A stretch of DNA of 64,000 bases from an uncultured Brevundimonas sp. (lineage in GTDB: Bacteria > Pseudomonadota > Alphaproteobacteria > Caulobacterales > Caulobacteraceae). The position numbers were made by a program, and so were the translations under genes. The notes under the pieces were generated by a model. That model searched no databases. It was given only the letters and a program-made list of their open reading frames with translations, and was not told the origin of the DNA. How positions within the stretch are numbered: position 1 is the stretch's first letter; every line of letters starts with the position of its first letter. This document shows, piece after piece, positions 53,669 through 62,926 of this stretch. Location: assembly GCF_947305955.1 (NCBI RefSeq), contig NZ_CAMZFB010000004.1:1-64000 (forward strand), in the 5' to 3' direction.

Positions 53669-55279
53669 TTAGCTGTGGGTGCCGTCCAGCCTGTGATCTT
53701 CGGCCTGCACCGTTTCCTCGCGGCTCGAAAGAGCGCGCAGGATGGCCATGCGCAAGCGTTCGGGCTTGATCGGCTTTTCGACCACGCAGACCATGCCGGC
53801 ATCCAGATAGCCCGCCACATCGTCCGGATCGGCATTGGCCGTCAGGGCGATGATCGGCGTAGTGGAACGGTCGTCGGGCAGGGCGCGGATGGCGCGCGTT
53901 GCCTGAACGCCGTCCAGACGCGGCATCTTGATGTCCATCAGGATCAGGTCGAAATTCCCGCCACGGACGGTGTCTACGGCTTCCTGACCGTCCTCGACGG
54001 TCTCAGAAGTGCAGCCGAACATTTCGCACAGGGCGCGCGCGACAACGCGGTTGGTCGCATTGTCGTCGGCGATCAGGACGTGCGGACGGCTGGACAGTTC
54101 CAGCCCTTCCAGACGGGCGACGGTCGTCTCTTCGGCCACCGGAGCGACAGTCCGCTCGACGCGCGTATCGAAGCCGTAGGTCGTGCCGCGACCATGGTTG
54201 CGCTCGGCAAAGATACGGCCGCCCATGCTGGTGACCAGATGCCACGACATGGAGGTGCCGATGTCGCCGGTTTGCCAGAAGGGACCAAAGCAGTTGGCCA
54301 GTTGGTCGTCATCTAGCGAAGCACCATCATCGCGGACGCGCACTTCCAGATCGACATCCTGATCGACGATCTTGGCCTTCAGGCTGAACTCGACCATGCC
54401 GTCGCGCGACCATTTGAGCGCATTGCCCAGAAGGGTGCCACAGGTGGTGAGGAAGCGGGCCTCGTCGATCTCGACGGTCAGCTCGGTGTCGCCCTCATAG
54501 CCGACCACCAACGAGACACCGGCGCTCTCGGCGCGGTCTTTCCATTCGGCGGCAAGCCGTTCGGTGATGCTGCGCAGCACCGTGGGCTGGCGGTTCAGCG
54601 AAAACTCGCCCGCTTCGGCATTGGCGAGGTCGCGCGCCATGCCCAGCAAGTTCTGACCTTCACGCGACGCCTGTTGGATGGCTTCGACGTGATCGTGATG
54701 TTCGGGGGCCAGATGCTGGCGTTCCAGCAGATTGGCAAAGGCATCGACCGTTTCGAGCGGCTGGCGCAGGGTCGTGACCAGCGTGTCGACAAAGCGTGTC
54801 TGGGCCTTGGCGACGGCCTTTTCATCGACGTGGCGGGCCTTCAGCTCGTCAATCTCGGCCTGCTGCTCGGCGATGCGCTCGGCCTGCTGGTTGTTGACGA
54901 AATGGAACAGGCGGATCGCGGTGCCGAGCCCCAGATATTGGCCGTTGTCGGTGACGATGAAGCTGCGCATCAGGGTGGATGCGCTGGATTTCAGGATCAG
55001 GTCGGAAAAGGCGGAGATACGGGTGTTGGCTTCAACCACGGGCGGATCACTGTCCATGATCCACGAAACAGGGCGGTTCGCGTAACGGCTGTTTCCGAGT
55101 GGTGATGCAAGTTTTAGGAGAAAGTCTTGGCGGTCGATAAGGCCGACAGGGCGTCCGTCGTGAACAACAGGCAGGGCCTGTATATCCGGGTGGGCCTGAA
55201 ACCAATTGAACACATCCGGCACCGAGGCCGTCGAGCTAATTGGAGGCACACGTTCTGTGAGCGTCTCTACCGTCGGCAT
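53669..55279 (-). CDS. CBS domains, degenerate histidine kinase and receiver protein
   Basis: This 536-residue cytoplasmic signalling protein has tandem CBS domains (residues 10-128), a coiled coil (130-160), a dimerisation/phosphoacceptor helix, a GHKL ATPase-like domain (265-370) and a receiver domain (400-518). The H-box reads TLVTTLRQPL at 166-175, with Thr where the phosphorylated His should be. The N-box Asn (TLLGNALKW) remains but the G2 loop is altered (GTSMSWHLV). The receiver is intact: DD at 405-406, Asp449 in LILMDIKMP, Lys502. It is therefore probably a pseudokinase that signals through its receiver. CBS domains may sense adenine nucleotides. ATG at 55279 follows GGAG. Confidence 0.85.
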   Translation of the reverse strand: MPTVETLTERVPPISSTASVPDVFNWFQAHPDIQALPVVHDGRPVGLIDRQDFLLKLASPLGNSRYANRPVSWIMDSDPPVVEANTRISAFSDLILKSSASTLMRSFIVTDNGQYLGLGTAIRLFHFVNNQQAERIAEQQAEIDELKARHVDEKAVAKAQTRFVDTLVTTLRQPLETVDAFANLLERQHLAPEHHDHVEAIQQASREGQNLLGMARDLANAEAGEFSLNRQPTVLRSITERLAAEWKDRAESAGVSLVVGYEGDTELTVEIDEARFLTTCGTLLGNALKWSRDGMVEFSLKAKIVDQDVDLEVRVRDDGASLDDDQLANCFGPFWQTGDIGTSMSWHLVTSMGGRIFAERNHGRGTTYGFDTRVERTVAPVAEETTVARLEGLELSSRPHVLIADDNATNRVVARALCEMFGCTSETVEDGQEAVDTVRGGNFDLILMDIKMPRLDGVQATRAIRALPDDRSTTPIIALTANADPDDVAGYLDAGMVCVVEKPIKPERLRMAILRALSSREETVQAEDHRLDGTHS

Positions 55280-55490
55280 TTGGCCGCACTCCACCAATGG
55301 AAACCCAACATCACCCGCAATTCTTTGCGGAACGGTTAAGCTGGATTCTGTGCCTCATTAGCACTGTTCGCGTTTTTGAAAATCCGGCTCTTTTGCAGCT
55401 GCGGGGCAATAGGGGTATAAGCGCCAATCTTCGCTTCAACCCCAGTGACTTTTCGGATGCGCGCGGCCCTTGGCCGACCGCAGGTTTTTC

Positions 55491-56207
55491 ATGAACGCTT
55501 CTCAACCGTCTAAGTTCCAATCCGCCCTTGTTCTGTTTTCCGGTGGGCAGGACAGCGCCACATGCCTCGCTTGGGCACTGGCCCGATATCAGCGCGTTGA
55601 GACGATTGGCTTTGATTACGGTCAAAGACATGTGGTTGAAATGCAAGCGCGTTTGGCTGTCCGCGAGGATATGAAGCGCGTTCTGCCTCAGTTCGCGGAC
55701 CGACTGGGCGACGATCATGTCGTTGACCTAACGGGGTATGGCAAGATCGCCGAAAGTAGCCTGACCAGCGAAAAAGCCATCGAAATGGACGCGCGCGGCC
55801 TGCCGACCACCTTTGTGCCGGGGCGCAACCTGATCTTCCTGACGGCGGCGGCCGCCCTGTCGGACCGTCGCGGTCTGGAGGTGCTGGTGACGGGCGTGTG
55901 CGAGACGGATTATTCGGGCTATCCCGACTGCCGTCAGGCCACCATCGACGCCATGTCACAGGCCCTGACGCTGGGTCTGGACCGTCCTGTGCCGATTGAA
56001 ACCCCGCTGATGTACCTGACCAAGGCCCAGACGTGGGAGCTGGCCAACGGCATCGGCGGCCAGCCGTTGGTGGATTCCATCATCGAGACTTCGCACACCT
56101 GCTATGCGGGCGACCGCGAGCATCGCCATGAATGGGGATATGGCTGCGGCACCTGCGCCGCGTGCGAACTGCGCGAGGCGGGTTACCGCCAGTGGAAGGA
56201 AGGTTGA
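55491..56207 (+). CDS. queC: 7-cyano-7-deazaguanine synthase
   Basis: QueC converts 7-carboxy-7-deazaguanine to preQ0 with ATP and ammonia, on the route to queuosine. The 238-residue protein has the PP-loop [33 protein letters not shown], and the C-terminal zinc site [20 protein letters not shown] with GTCAACELR. The ATG at 55491 gives a normal N-terminus. The stop overlaps the queE start (TGATG), so the two are coupled. No preQ1 riboswitch was recognised upstream. Confidence 0.96.
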   Translation: MNASQPSKFQSALVLFSGGQDSATCLAWALARYQRVETIGFDYGQRHVVEMQARLAVREDMKRVLPQFADRLGDDHVVDLTGYGKIAESSLTSEKAIEMDARGLPTTFVPGRNLIFLTAAAALSDRRGLEVLVTGVCETDYSGYPDCRQATIDAMSQALTLGLDRPVPIETPLMYLTKAQTWELANGIGGQPLVDSIIETSHTCYAGDREHRHEWGYGCGTCAACELREAGYRQWKEG

Positions 56208-56842
56208 TGACCTATTCGGTCAAGGAGACCTTCCTGACGGTGCAGGGCGAGGCGGGGCAGGCGGGACGCGTCTCGGTATTTCTGCGCTTTGCGGGCTGCA
56301 ACCTGTGGAGCGGGCTGGAGCGGGACCGCGAGGGCGCCGTCTGCACCTTCTGCGACACCGATTTCGTCGGCACCAACGGCGACGGCGGCGGCAAGTTCAA
56401 GACTGCCGAAATGCTGGCCGACCATGTGAACAGCTTCTGGACGGGCCGCGAGGGCGATCCCAAACTGGTCGTCTGCACGGGCGGCGAGCCTCTGCTGCAA
56501 CTGGATACGCCGCTGATCGACGCCCTGCATGCGCGCGGTTTCGAGATCGCCATCGAGAGCAATGGCACCCTCAAAGCCCCCGAAGGCATCGACTGGATCT
56601 GCATCAGCCCCAAGGCCGATGCCGAAGTCGTCCAGACCTCGGGGCAGGAGCTGAAACTGGTCTATCCGCAGGAAAAGGCCATGCCCGAGCGTTTCGAGCA
56701 CATGGATTTCGAGCGTTTCTGGCTGCAACCGATGGACGGTCCTGACCAAGCCGCTAACACCCAGGCGGCCATGGAATACTGCCTGAAACACCCGCAATGG
56801 CGGCTTGGCATCCAGACGCACAAATACATCGGCGTCCGCTAA
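56207..56842 (+). CDS. queE: 7-carboxy-7-deazaguanine synthase
   Basis: QueE is a radical-SAM enzyme that makes 7-carboxy-7-deazaguanine from 6-carboxytetrahydropterin. The 211-residue protein has the long-form cluster motif C-x14-C-x2-C (GCNLWSG to CTFCDTDF), CTGGEPLLQLD, and IAIESNGTLKAPEGIDW. Length fits QueE. It overlaps queC by one base and is preceded by GGAAGGAAGG. queD is not in the window. Confidence 0.96.
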   Translation: MTYSVKETFLTVQGEAGQAGRVSVFLRFAGCNLWSGLERDREGAVCTFCDTDFVGTNGDGGGKFKTAEMLADHVNSFWTGREGDPKLVVCTGGEPLLQLDTPLIDALHARGFEIAIESNGTLKAPEGIDWICISPKADAEVVQTSGQELKLVYPQEKAMPERFEHMDFERFWLQPMDGPDQAANTQAAMEYCLKHPQWRLGIQTHKYIGVR

Positions 56843-56886
56843 GGCGGATATTTTTTAGCGCCGCTGCATCCAACAGCACCCACGGT

Positions 56887-56917
56887 GACGACTAACGGAT
56901 AGAACAACGTTATCGTC
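56887..56917. promoter_or_regulatory. Inverted repeat upstream of ECF sigma operon
   Basis: GACGA-C-TAACG pairs with CGTTA-TCGTC (one bulged base, 10-base loop), 19 bases before the start at 56937. It could be an operator or leader hairpin of the sigma-factor operon. Confidence 0.4.
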
Positions 56918-56936
56918 GCCACCGGAGGGCGCTGTC

Positions 56937-57350
56937 ATGAACTTTCTCTATCTTGCGATGCTGATCCCGATCTTCGGGATTTTCTTTGCCGCCTTTACCT
57001 CGTTCCTGAAGTATCGCCAGCATCGCGCCATGCTGGATGTGCTCAAGGTCTACGCCGAAAAAGGTGAGGCTCCGCCGCCGGAAGTGCTGGCGGCTCTGAC
57101 CAAGACCTATTCGCTGGCGGAAGCCGGTGTCACGGCCCCCAATCCCCTGCCGTCCGGCCCTGCCAAGGTCCAGGGACCGTTGCATTACTGGTCGCTGGTA
57201 GGGCTGTTCACGGTCTTCTCCGCGGGCTTTGCCTATGCCTCATGGTCGTCCGGCTCGGCTGGATATCCTTTCGCCATTGTCGCCTTCACCATGGGGGCGG
57301 TCGCGGTCTGGTCGCTGATCATGGCCGTCGCCCTGACGTTCAAGAAATAG
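56937..57350 (+). CDS. Small membrane protein upstream of ECF sigma factor
   Basis: This 137-residue protein has one N-terminal membrane helix (FLYLAMLIPIFGIFFAAF), a cytoplasmic-type linker containing GEAPPPEVLAALTKTY, and two C-terminal helices (WSLVGLFTVFSAGFAYASW and FAIVAFTMGAVAVWSLIM). It is 27 bases before the sigma-factor gene and probably in its operon. Similar small membrane proteins are seen beside ECF sigma factors in related bacteria. GGAGGG precedes the ATG. Function not known. Confidence 0.75.
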   Translation: MNFLYLAMLIPIFGIFFAAFTSFLKYRQHRAMLDVLKVYAEKGEAPPPEVLAALTKTYSLAEAGVTAPNPLPSGPAKVQGPLHYWSLVGLFTVFSAGFAYASWSSGSAGYPFAIVAFTMGAVAVWSLIMAVALTFKK

Positions 57351-57377
57351 GCGCGGCGGTTACGGGGCGCGATCCTT

Positions 57378-57905
57378 ATGACACCGCAAGACATCCGTTG
57401 GCTGTCCGAGGCGCAGAACGGCTCGGACCTTGCCTATGGGCGGTTGATGGCCAGCCATCAGGCGATGGTGCGGGGTTTCCTGCGCCGGATGCTGGGCGGT
57501 GGCTGGGCCGATGCCGACGACGTGGCGCAGGAGGTCTTTGTCCACGCGTGGCAGAGCCTTTACGCCGTGCGCGAGCCGGAACGCTTCAAATCATGGCTGA
57601 TCGGCATAGCGTGGCGCAGGGCGCAGGATCACATCCGCAGCAGCCAGCGCCGCGCCCGCCGCGATCAGGACTGGCTGCAATCCCTGTCCGTACCCGATGG
57701 CATCACTCAGGAGGACAGGCTGGCCATGGAACAGGCCATGCGGTCGCTGGCACCCGAAGCCCGCGCCTGTGTCGCCCTGTCGCTGGCCGAGGGCTGGACC
57801 CATGCCGAGATTTCGGCTTCGCTGGGCCTGCCGTTGGGGACGGTAAAGTCCCATTGTACCCGTGGACGCGAAAAGCTTGTCGCAGCACTTGGAGGTGCCG
57901 CATGA
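57378..57905 (+). CDS. ECF-type RNA polymerase sigma factor
   Basis: This 175-residue sigma70-family protein has region 2 (MVRGFLRRMLGGGWADADDV, then QEVFVHAWQSLY; FKSWLIGIAWRRAQDHIR) and region 4 (ARACVALSLAEGWTHAEISA, LGLPLGTVKSHCTRGREKL), without regions 1 and 3, as in extracytoplasmic-function sigma factors. It directs polymerase to a small stress regulon. The next gene overlaps by four bases (ATGA) and encodes a small membrane protein that may be its anti-sigma factor. Confidence 0.92.
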   Translation: MTPQDIRWLSEAQNGSDLAYGRLMASHQAMVRGFLRRMLGGGWADADDVAQEVFVHAWQSLYAVREPERFKSWLIGIAWRRAQDHIRSSQRRARRDQDWLQSLSVPDGITQEDRLAMEQAMRSLAPEARACVALSLAEGWTHAEISASLGLPLGTVKSHCTRGREKLVAALGGAA

Positions 57906-58180
57906 CCCCCGAACAGAAATTGATGGCGCTGATGGCGGCGGACACGCCGAAACAGCCGGACCCCGCGTTCGAATATGCGGTGATGGAGCGACTTGCCCGC
58001 CTGCGCGCGGTCGAGCGTTTCTCGCGTCTGGCCATGGCGGTGGTGGCGGGCGGCGGTGTTCTGATGGGCCTGACGTGGGCGGCGGCGCAGGGGCAGATGG
58101 CTCAGGCCCTGCCCATCGTCGCAGCGGTCGGCGCGTCGTCCATCGCGGCCTTGGTCATCTGGACCTTGCGTCGCGCGTGA
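57902..58180 (+). CDS. Small membrane protein, putative anti-sigma factor
   Basis: This 92-residue protein has a helical cytoplasmic N-terminus (EQKLMALMAADTPKQPDPAF, residues 4-23) and two membrane helices (about 44-62 and 70-88). It overlaps the ECF sigma gene by four bases, so the two are made in fixed ratio. The arrangement suggests an anti-sigma factor that tethers the sigma factor to the membrane. It has no ZAS zinc motif and the interaction is not shown. Confidence 0.7.
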   Translation: MTPEQKLMALMAADTPKQPDPAFEYAVMERLARLRAVERFSRLAMAVVAGGGVLMGLTWAAAQGQMAQALPIVAAVGASSIAALVIWTLRRA

Positions 58181-58191
58181 ACGGGGAAACC

Positions 58192-58650
58192 ATGCAGGAA
58201 GCCGTCACCATCCGCCGTTTCGAAGCGGACAAGGATACGTCCGTGCTGTCGGATATCTGGCTGCGGGCGTCGATCATCGCTCACCCCTTTATCGGAGAGG
58301 CGACACTGCGCGAGCAGCAGCCGCTGATGGAGGATGTCTATCTGCCGATGGCCAGCACATGGGTGGCCGAGCGGGGCGGTAAAGCCATCGGCTTCCTGTG
58401 CCTGCTGAAAAGCCATATCGCGGCGCTGTTTGTTGATCCGGAACAGCAGGGGCAGGGCGTAGGGCGGCAACTGCTGGATTTCGCGGCCACGCGCCACGAC
58501 CGCCTGACGCTGGAAGTCTATACCGACAACGCCAAGGCCATGGCCTTCTATGAACGCTATGGCTTCATCATCGAGAGCCAGCGCGAGGCGGACGATCAGG
58601 GCCAGCCCTTTGCCAACGCCCGCATGGTGTGGCGGGCGACCCAATCCTAG
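58192..58650 (+). CDS. GNAT-family acetyltransferase
   Basis: This 152-residue protein has the GNAT fold: VTIRRFEADKDTSVLSDIW at the start, IAALFVDPEQQGQGVGRQLL (acetyl-CoA loop QGxGxG, about residues 77-96), and TLEVYTDNAKAMAFYERYGF. It resembles YjaB-type acetyltransferases. The ATG at 58192 follows GGGGA; a GTG at 58177 overlapping the previous stop is possible. The substrate is unknown. It may be cotranscribed with the sigma operon. Confidence 0.87.
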   Translation: MQEAVTIRRFEADKDTSVLSDIWLRASIIAHPFIGEATLREQQPLMEDVYLPMASTWVAERGGKAIGFLCLLKSHIAALFVDPEQQGQGVGRQLLDFAATRHDRLTLEVYTDNAKAMAFYERYGFIIESQREADDQGQPFANARMVWRATQS

Positions 58651-58655
58651 AAATA

Positions 58656-58690
58656 CGAAAAAGGGCGCTGGAGTGATCCAGCGCCCTTGA
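58656..58690 (-). terminator. Terminator after pirin gene
   Basis: AAGGGCGCTGGA-GTGA-TCCAGCGCCCTT is a perfect 12-base stem. The T tract is on the minus strand (TTTTTCG), so it serves the pirin gene; it also lies just after the GNAT gene. Confidence 0.88.
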
Positions 58691-58711
58691 TCGTTGGGGG
58701 ATACGACCGCC

Positions 58712-59407
58712 TTACAGGCTGTCGACCATCACCAGTTCGGCATCTTCCTTGGCGGTGATGGTGATCACGGCCTCGTCGATGATGCCTGCGCCGTCGCGGG
58801 CGTTGAGGTGGGTACCGTTCACGTCCACCTGACCCACGGCGGGGACCAGATAGGCGCGGCGGCCCGACTTCAGGTCATAGCTCAGGCTCTCGCCCGCCTT
58901 CAGGGTGGCGGCCAGAACCTTGGCGTCGGCGTTGATCTTCAGGGCTTCGTCCGCCGGATCGCCGGAAGCGACGACGGTGAACTTGCCCGAGCGGTCGGCC
59001 TTCGGAAACTCGCGCTGACCCCACGACGGCTCGGCACCCGGACGGTCCGTCTCGATCCAGATCTGGAACAGGGTCGTGAGCTCGTTCTCCATATTGTACT
59101 CGGCGTGACGCACACCGATACCGGCGCTCATGACCTGCACATCGCCAGCGGCGGTGCGGCCTTGGTTGCCCATGGAGTCCTGATGGGTGATGGCCCCCGT
59201 GCGGACATAGGTGATGATTTCCATGTCGGCGTGCGGGTGGGGCGGAAAGCCCGACTTCGCACCGATCTCGTCATCGTTCCAGACGCGCAGACGGCCCCAG
59301 CCCATACGGTTCGGGTCGTAATAGTTGGCGAACGAGAAGTGGTGCTTGGCATTCAGCCAGCCGTGGTTGGCACCACCGAGGGTATTGAAAGGACGGACAT
59401 CGATCAT
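58712..59407 (-). CDS. Pirin family protein
   Basis: Pirins are bicupin proteins; bacterial members can act as quercetinases or as partners of metabolic enzymes. The 231-residue protein has the metal-binding motif GFPPHPHADMEIITYV (about residues 54-69), GIGVRHAEYNMENE, and a second cupin ending YLVPAVGQVDVNG. Length is standard. A 13-base palindrome (59470-59482) lies in its promoter region. It is a single-gene unit with a terminator. Confidence 0.93.
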   Translation of the reverse strand: MIDVRPFNTLGGANHGWLNAKHHFSFANYYDPNRMGWGRLRVWNDDEIGAKSGFPPHPHADMEIITYVRTGAITHQDSMGNQGRTAAGDVQVMSAGIGVRHAEYNMENELTTLFQIWIETDRPGAEPSWGQREFPKADRSGKFTVVASGDPADEALKINADAKVLAATLKAGESLSYDLKSGRRAYLVPAVGQVDVNGTHLNARDGAGIIDEAVITITAKEDAELVMVDSL

Positions 59408-59469
59408 GGTGATCTCCCCAACGCTTAAAGTGTGCAGCCCGTTGCTGCGTCGTTGAGAGCTATATAAGG

Positions 59470-59482
59470 AACAGTTACTGTT
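59470..59482. promoter_or_regulatory. Palindromic operator-like site upstream of pirin
   Basis: AACAGT-T-ACTGTT is perfectly symmetric. It lies just upstream of TATATA (59461-59466), a likely -10 for pirin on the minus strand, where a repressor would block polymerase. A further half-site TGTTAC occurs near 59510. Confidence 0.5.
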
Positions 59483-59587
59483 ACGAATAGGGGTAAGGGG
59501 ATCACGGATTGTTACAGGGTGAGATTTGCTTGCGAGTTAGTGAAGTCTCTTCATTGTGAGTATCGCACCACAAAGGGGGAGGAGCGG

Positions 59588-60232
59588 ATGGACGTTTGCT
59601 GGGCGACGAAGATTGATTTCGGAGCGGTAGGCTCTGTTCTAAGCAGCGTTGCGGCGATAATCGCGATAGTGCTGGGGCAGAGGAATACTAATCGCAGCTT
59701 GGATATGGCCGAGCAACAGCTCGAACACGCAAAGCAGTCTCAAGATGAAGCGAGAGAGTTAATCTCTATCGCTGACGATAAGCGAAATTTGGCTGCGGTT
59801 GGTGCGGGCTTAAGGGTATTGAGGGCCTCTAACGCCATGAGGTCTTCTTATGCGGAGGCTAAAGATCCAGAGGCAGTGGTTCCTATAAAGCAGGCAGATC
59901 GAACTGGGCAGATGTTGATCCGTCATGCAGAAAAAATTGAAGCCATTTCACCGCTTGATATTAGCCCTGAATACGGTGTTCAGTTAGCTGAGCTTGCAGA
60001 GTATTTTTGGATGAATGGAGATATGCTTCGCAACACTGATAAGAGGGCGGTTAGCTATAAGTATGTAGAAAATTTACTAAGTGATTGCGAGCGTGTTGCG
60101 CTAGGAAATCTGATTAGCGTATTGCCGTCTATACCTGCAGACGTATTTGTAGATTTCTGTTTTGTAGATCGGGATTTTTTAGAGGTGTTCATTAAAGAAA
60201 AATCATCTTCCGATGTAACAGATAAGCATTAG
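59588..60232 (+). CDS. AT-rich orphan membrane-anchored protein
   Basis: This 214-residue protein has one membrane helix (VGSVLSSVAAIIAIVLGQ, about residues 13-30), then a charged coiled-coil stretch (TNRSLDMAEQQLEHAKQSQD) and a helical C-terminal domain. I do not recognise a family. The gene and its flanks are visibly AT-richer, with different codon use from the neighbours, which suggests recent transfer. The ATG at 59588 follows GGAGGAG; the frame is open further upstream but without a better start. It lies alone between pirin and aroC. A defence or stress role is possible but unsupported. Confidence 0.72.
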   Translation: MDVCWATKIDFGAVGSVLSSVAAIIAIVLGQRNTNRSLDMAEQQLEHAKQSQDEARELISIADDKRNLAAVGAGLRVLRASNAMRSSYAEAKDPEAVVPIKQADRTGQMLIRHAEKIEAISPLDISPEYGVQLAELAEYFWMNGDMLRNTDKRAVSYKYVENLLSDCERVALGNLISVLPSIPADVFVDFCFVDRDFLEVFIKEKSSSDVTDKH

Positions 60233-60342
60233 GCCATGAAATCACTTCCTATGGCATAGATTATCGCGAATTTGATAGTCTGGCGATGGCGCTATTTTCA
60301 GAAATGGTAAGTCTCTCCCCTGCGAGCAGAGGATGGGAAGCG

Positions 60343-61428
60343 TTACCCCACCTGCGCCCGATGCCGTAGCTTCGCATCCGCCAGCACAATCGCTGCCATC
60401 GCTTCGACGACCGGAACGCCGCGCAGGGCGACGCAGGGGTCGTGGCGGCCTTTGGTGCGCAGGTCCACTTCCTGACCATCGCGGTTGATGGTCTGGCGGT
60501 GGGTGAGGATGGAGGAGGTGGGCTTGAAGGCCACGCGGGCGGTGACGGGCTGGCCCGTCGAGATGCCGCCGAGGATGCCGCCCGCCTTGTTCGACAGGAA
60601 GACAGGTTCGCCATCTTCGCCCATACGCATCTCGTCGGCGTTTTCCTCGCCTGACAGCATGGCGGCCTCAAAGCCCGCGCCGATTTCCACGCCCTTGACG
60701 GCGTTGATGGTCATCAGCCCTGATGCAAGTTCGCTATCGAGCTTAGCATAAAGCGGTGCGCCCCATCCGGCGGGAACGCCGGTGACTTCCAGCGCGACGA
60801 CCGCACCGATGCTGGAGCCCGCTTTACGCACGGTATCCAGATAGGCTTCCCATTCCGGCACGACTTCATTGGACGCCGCGAACAGGGCGTTGTCGTAAAC
60901 GGCACTGAAGTCGATCTGGCCGTCAGGGATGCGGTGCGGACCCAGCTGCACCACGCCTGCGCGGATTTGGATGCTGTCACCCAGAACCTTACGCGCCACG
61001 GCACCAGCGGCGACGCGGCTGGCCGTTTCGCGGGCGGATGAGCGGCCACCGCCGCGATAGTCGCGGATGCCGTACTTGGCCTGATAGGTGAAGTCGGCGT
61101 GACCGGGGCGGAAGGCGTGGGCGATCTCGCCATAGTCCTTGGACCGCTGGTCGGTGTTTTCGATCATCAGGCTGATCGGCGTGCCGGTGGTGACGGGGCC
61201 GTTACCGTCGTCGAACACGCCCGACAGGATTTTCACCGCGTCGGCCTCTTGGCGCTGGGTGACAAAGCGGCTGCCGCCCGGTTTGCGCTGATCCAGAAAA
61301 GGCTGGATGTCCGCTTCGGTCAGCGGGATCAACGGCGGGCAGCCGTCAACGACGACGCCAATGGCCGGCCCGTGGCTTTCGCCCCAGGTGGTGATGCGGA
61401 ACAGGTGACCGAAGCTGTTATGTGACAT
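60343..61428 (-). CDS. aroC: Chorismate synthase
   Basis: AroC makes chorismate from EPSP with reduced FMN, the last step of the shikimate pathway. The 361-residue protein has [57 protein letters not shown] and [18 protein letters not shown]. Length is standard. It follows a DnaJ-like gene by 10 bases on the same strand, so the two are probably cotranscribed. Confidence 0.97.
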   Translation of the reverse strand: MSHNSFGHLFRITTWGESHGPAIGVVVDGCPPLIPLTEADIQPFLDQRKPGGSRFVTQRQEADAVKILSGVFDDGNGPVTTGTPISLMIENTDQRSKDYGEIAHAFRPGHADFTYQAKYGIRDYRGGGRSSARETASRVAAGAVARKVLGDSIQIRAGVVQLGPHRIPDGQIDFSAVYDNALFAASNEVVPEWEAYLDTVRKAGSSIGAVVALEVTGVPAGWGAPLYAKLDSELASGLMTINAVKGVEIGAGFEAAMLSGEENADEMRMGEDGEPVFLSNKAGGILGGISTGQPVTARVAFKPTSSILTHRQTINRDGQEVDLRTKGRHDPCVALRGVPVVEAMAAIVLADAKLRHRAQVG

Positions 61429-61438
61429 GGGTACGGCT

Positions 61439-62149
61439 TTACGCAGCAGTCGCCCGTGCCGTCCAGACCTCAGTGAAGCGTTCGCGTCGATACTCGGCTT
61501 CGGACAGGGGCGACTGGCGGGCGGTAAGGGAAATAATCAGGTCGCCCGTCTTGTACGAACCACGCGCAGGCAGCCCCAATCCGTCGAGGCAAAGCCGCAC
61601 AGGCGATTCCATATCCGGCACCAGCCAGACGGTTTGCGGCCCCAGCGGCGTGAGGACCTCTATCCGGCCTCCATCGCGCAGATACTGGGCATCGACAGCG
61701 GTCTGGAAGAACAGGTCGTCGCCAAAGACCGACAGGCCCTGTGCCGGTTTGATCCTGACCGGAACCGTGCCGACATTCTTGAGCCGCAGGCGGTCGCCGT
61801 GGCGCAGGCCGGGGGCCAGTCGCAGACGGTATTGGCGGTCGCGGATATAGGTGCTGGCAATGCCGCCCTTGAGTGCCTGAAGCGGGGTGATGACCACCTC
61901 TGCCGGAGGGCGCACCACGCGCAGCCCGCTGGCCGGAGCCTGAAGCAGCGGGCGCGAGGGCGGTTGCTGCTGAAGCAGGTGATAGGCGTCCAGCACATAG
62001 CGGAACAGAATGACATCGCCGCGCGGCGAGTCAGGGTGAACAGCCTTGGCCACCTTGCGGAAGGCGGCGGATAGCTCTGACGGTGTGACGGGGCCGTTCA
62101 GCCCCAGCACCCGGTACGCTTGGGCTACCGTTAGCTGTCTCTCGTTCAT
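61439..62149 (-). CDS. DnaJ-like chaperone with J domain and DnaJ C-terminal domain
   Basis: This 236-residue protein has an N-terminal J domain (about residues 9-60) with the HPD motif ([13 protein letters not shown]) that activates DnaK, then a linker and the substrate-binding C-terminal domain of DnaJ ([20 protein letters not shown] and [19 protein letters not shown]). It lacks the G/F-rich and zinc-finger regions of DnaJ, so it resembles CbpA-type co-chaperones in simplified form. It is upstream of aroC and divergent from pdxH. Confidence 0.85.
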   Translation of the reverse strand: MNERQLTVAQAYRVLGLNGPVTPSELSAAFRKVAKAVHPDSPRGDVILFRYVLDAYHLLQQQPPSRPLLQAPASGLRVVRPPAEVVITPLQALKGGIASTYIRDRQYRLRLAPGLRHGDRLRLKNVGTVPVRIKPAQGLSVFGDDLFFQTAVDAQYLRDGGRIEVLTPLGPQTVWLVPDMESPVRLCLDGLGLPARGSYKTGDLIISLTARQSPLSEAEYRRERFTEVWTARATAA

Positions 62150-62257
62150 GGGGGCAGTATTGGCCCAATATGGTCAAGAGCCCGTTAACCGTAATCCATC
62201 CGATTTGATCGCTTGAGCCGTTGGGCGGGCGCGGGCAGGGCGCTATAAGGCGGGACT

Positions 62258-62920
62258 ATGAGCAACCCTGTGATCCCGCCCAGCCCCTCTCGCGAAGACT
62301 ATGACGCCCAGCTGGTCCGCAATGCGGACGACAGCATCTTTGACGGCGGCGATCCCTATGCGGTGTTTGCCAACTGGCTGGCCGAGGCAGGGCAGAGCGA
62401 GCCGAACGATCCCAATGCCATGACGCTGGCCACCGTGGATGCGGACGGCATGCCGGATGCGCGGATCGTGCTGCTGAAGGATTTGGATCGACGCGGGTTC
62501 ACCTTCTACTCCAACCTCGAGAGCGCCAAGGGGCGGGAACTGTCGGCGCGTCCGCAGGCGGCGCTGGTGTTCCACTGGAAGTCGCTGCGCCGTCAGGTGC
62601 GGGTGCGCGGCCATGTGGAGCCTGTCACCGCAGAGGAAGCCGACAGCTATTTCGCCAGCCGTGCGCGTGAAAGCCGGATCGGCGCATGGGCCTCGGCCCA
62701 GTCGCGCCTCTTGGCCAGCCGTGACGAGCTGGAGGCCCGCGTGGCCGAGGAAACCGCCCGTTTTGAAGGGCAGGACGTTTCGCGTCCGCCGCACTGGTCG
62801 GGCTGGCGACTGGTTCCGGTGGCTATCGAGTTCTGGCGTGACCGCAAATTCCGCCTGCACGACCGCATCCGCTTTGTGAAGCGCGACGGCAACTGGGTGA
62901 TCGAGCGCCTTTACCCGTAA
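62258..62920 (+). CDS. pdxH: Pyridoxamine 5'-phosphate oxidase
   Basis: PdxH oxidises pyridoxine- or pyridoxamine-5'-phosphate to pyridoxal phosphate with FMN. The 220-residue protein has [60 protein letters not shown] and the C-terminal signature [20 protein letters not shown] with RLHDR. Length is normal. It is divergent from the DnaJ-like gene and convergent with the TetR gene seven bases beyond its stop. Confidence 0.97.
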   Translation: MSNPVIPPSPSREDYDAQLVRNADDSIFDGGDPYAVFANWLAEAGQSEPNDPNAMTLATVDADGMPDARIVLLKDLDRRGFTFYSNLESAKGRELSARPQAALVFHWKSLRRQVRVRGHVEPVTAEEADSYFASRARESRIGAWASAQSRLLASRDELEARVAEETARFEGQDVSRPPHWSGWRLVPVAIEFWRDRKFRLHDRIRFVKRDGNWVIERLYP

Positions 62921-62926
62921 AGCGGC

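Noticed and set aside
55298..55490. preQ1 riboswitch upstream of queC
   Set aside because: No preQ1-I-like stem-loop with A-rich tail was seen.
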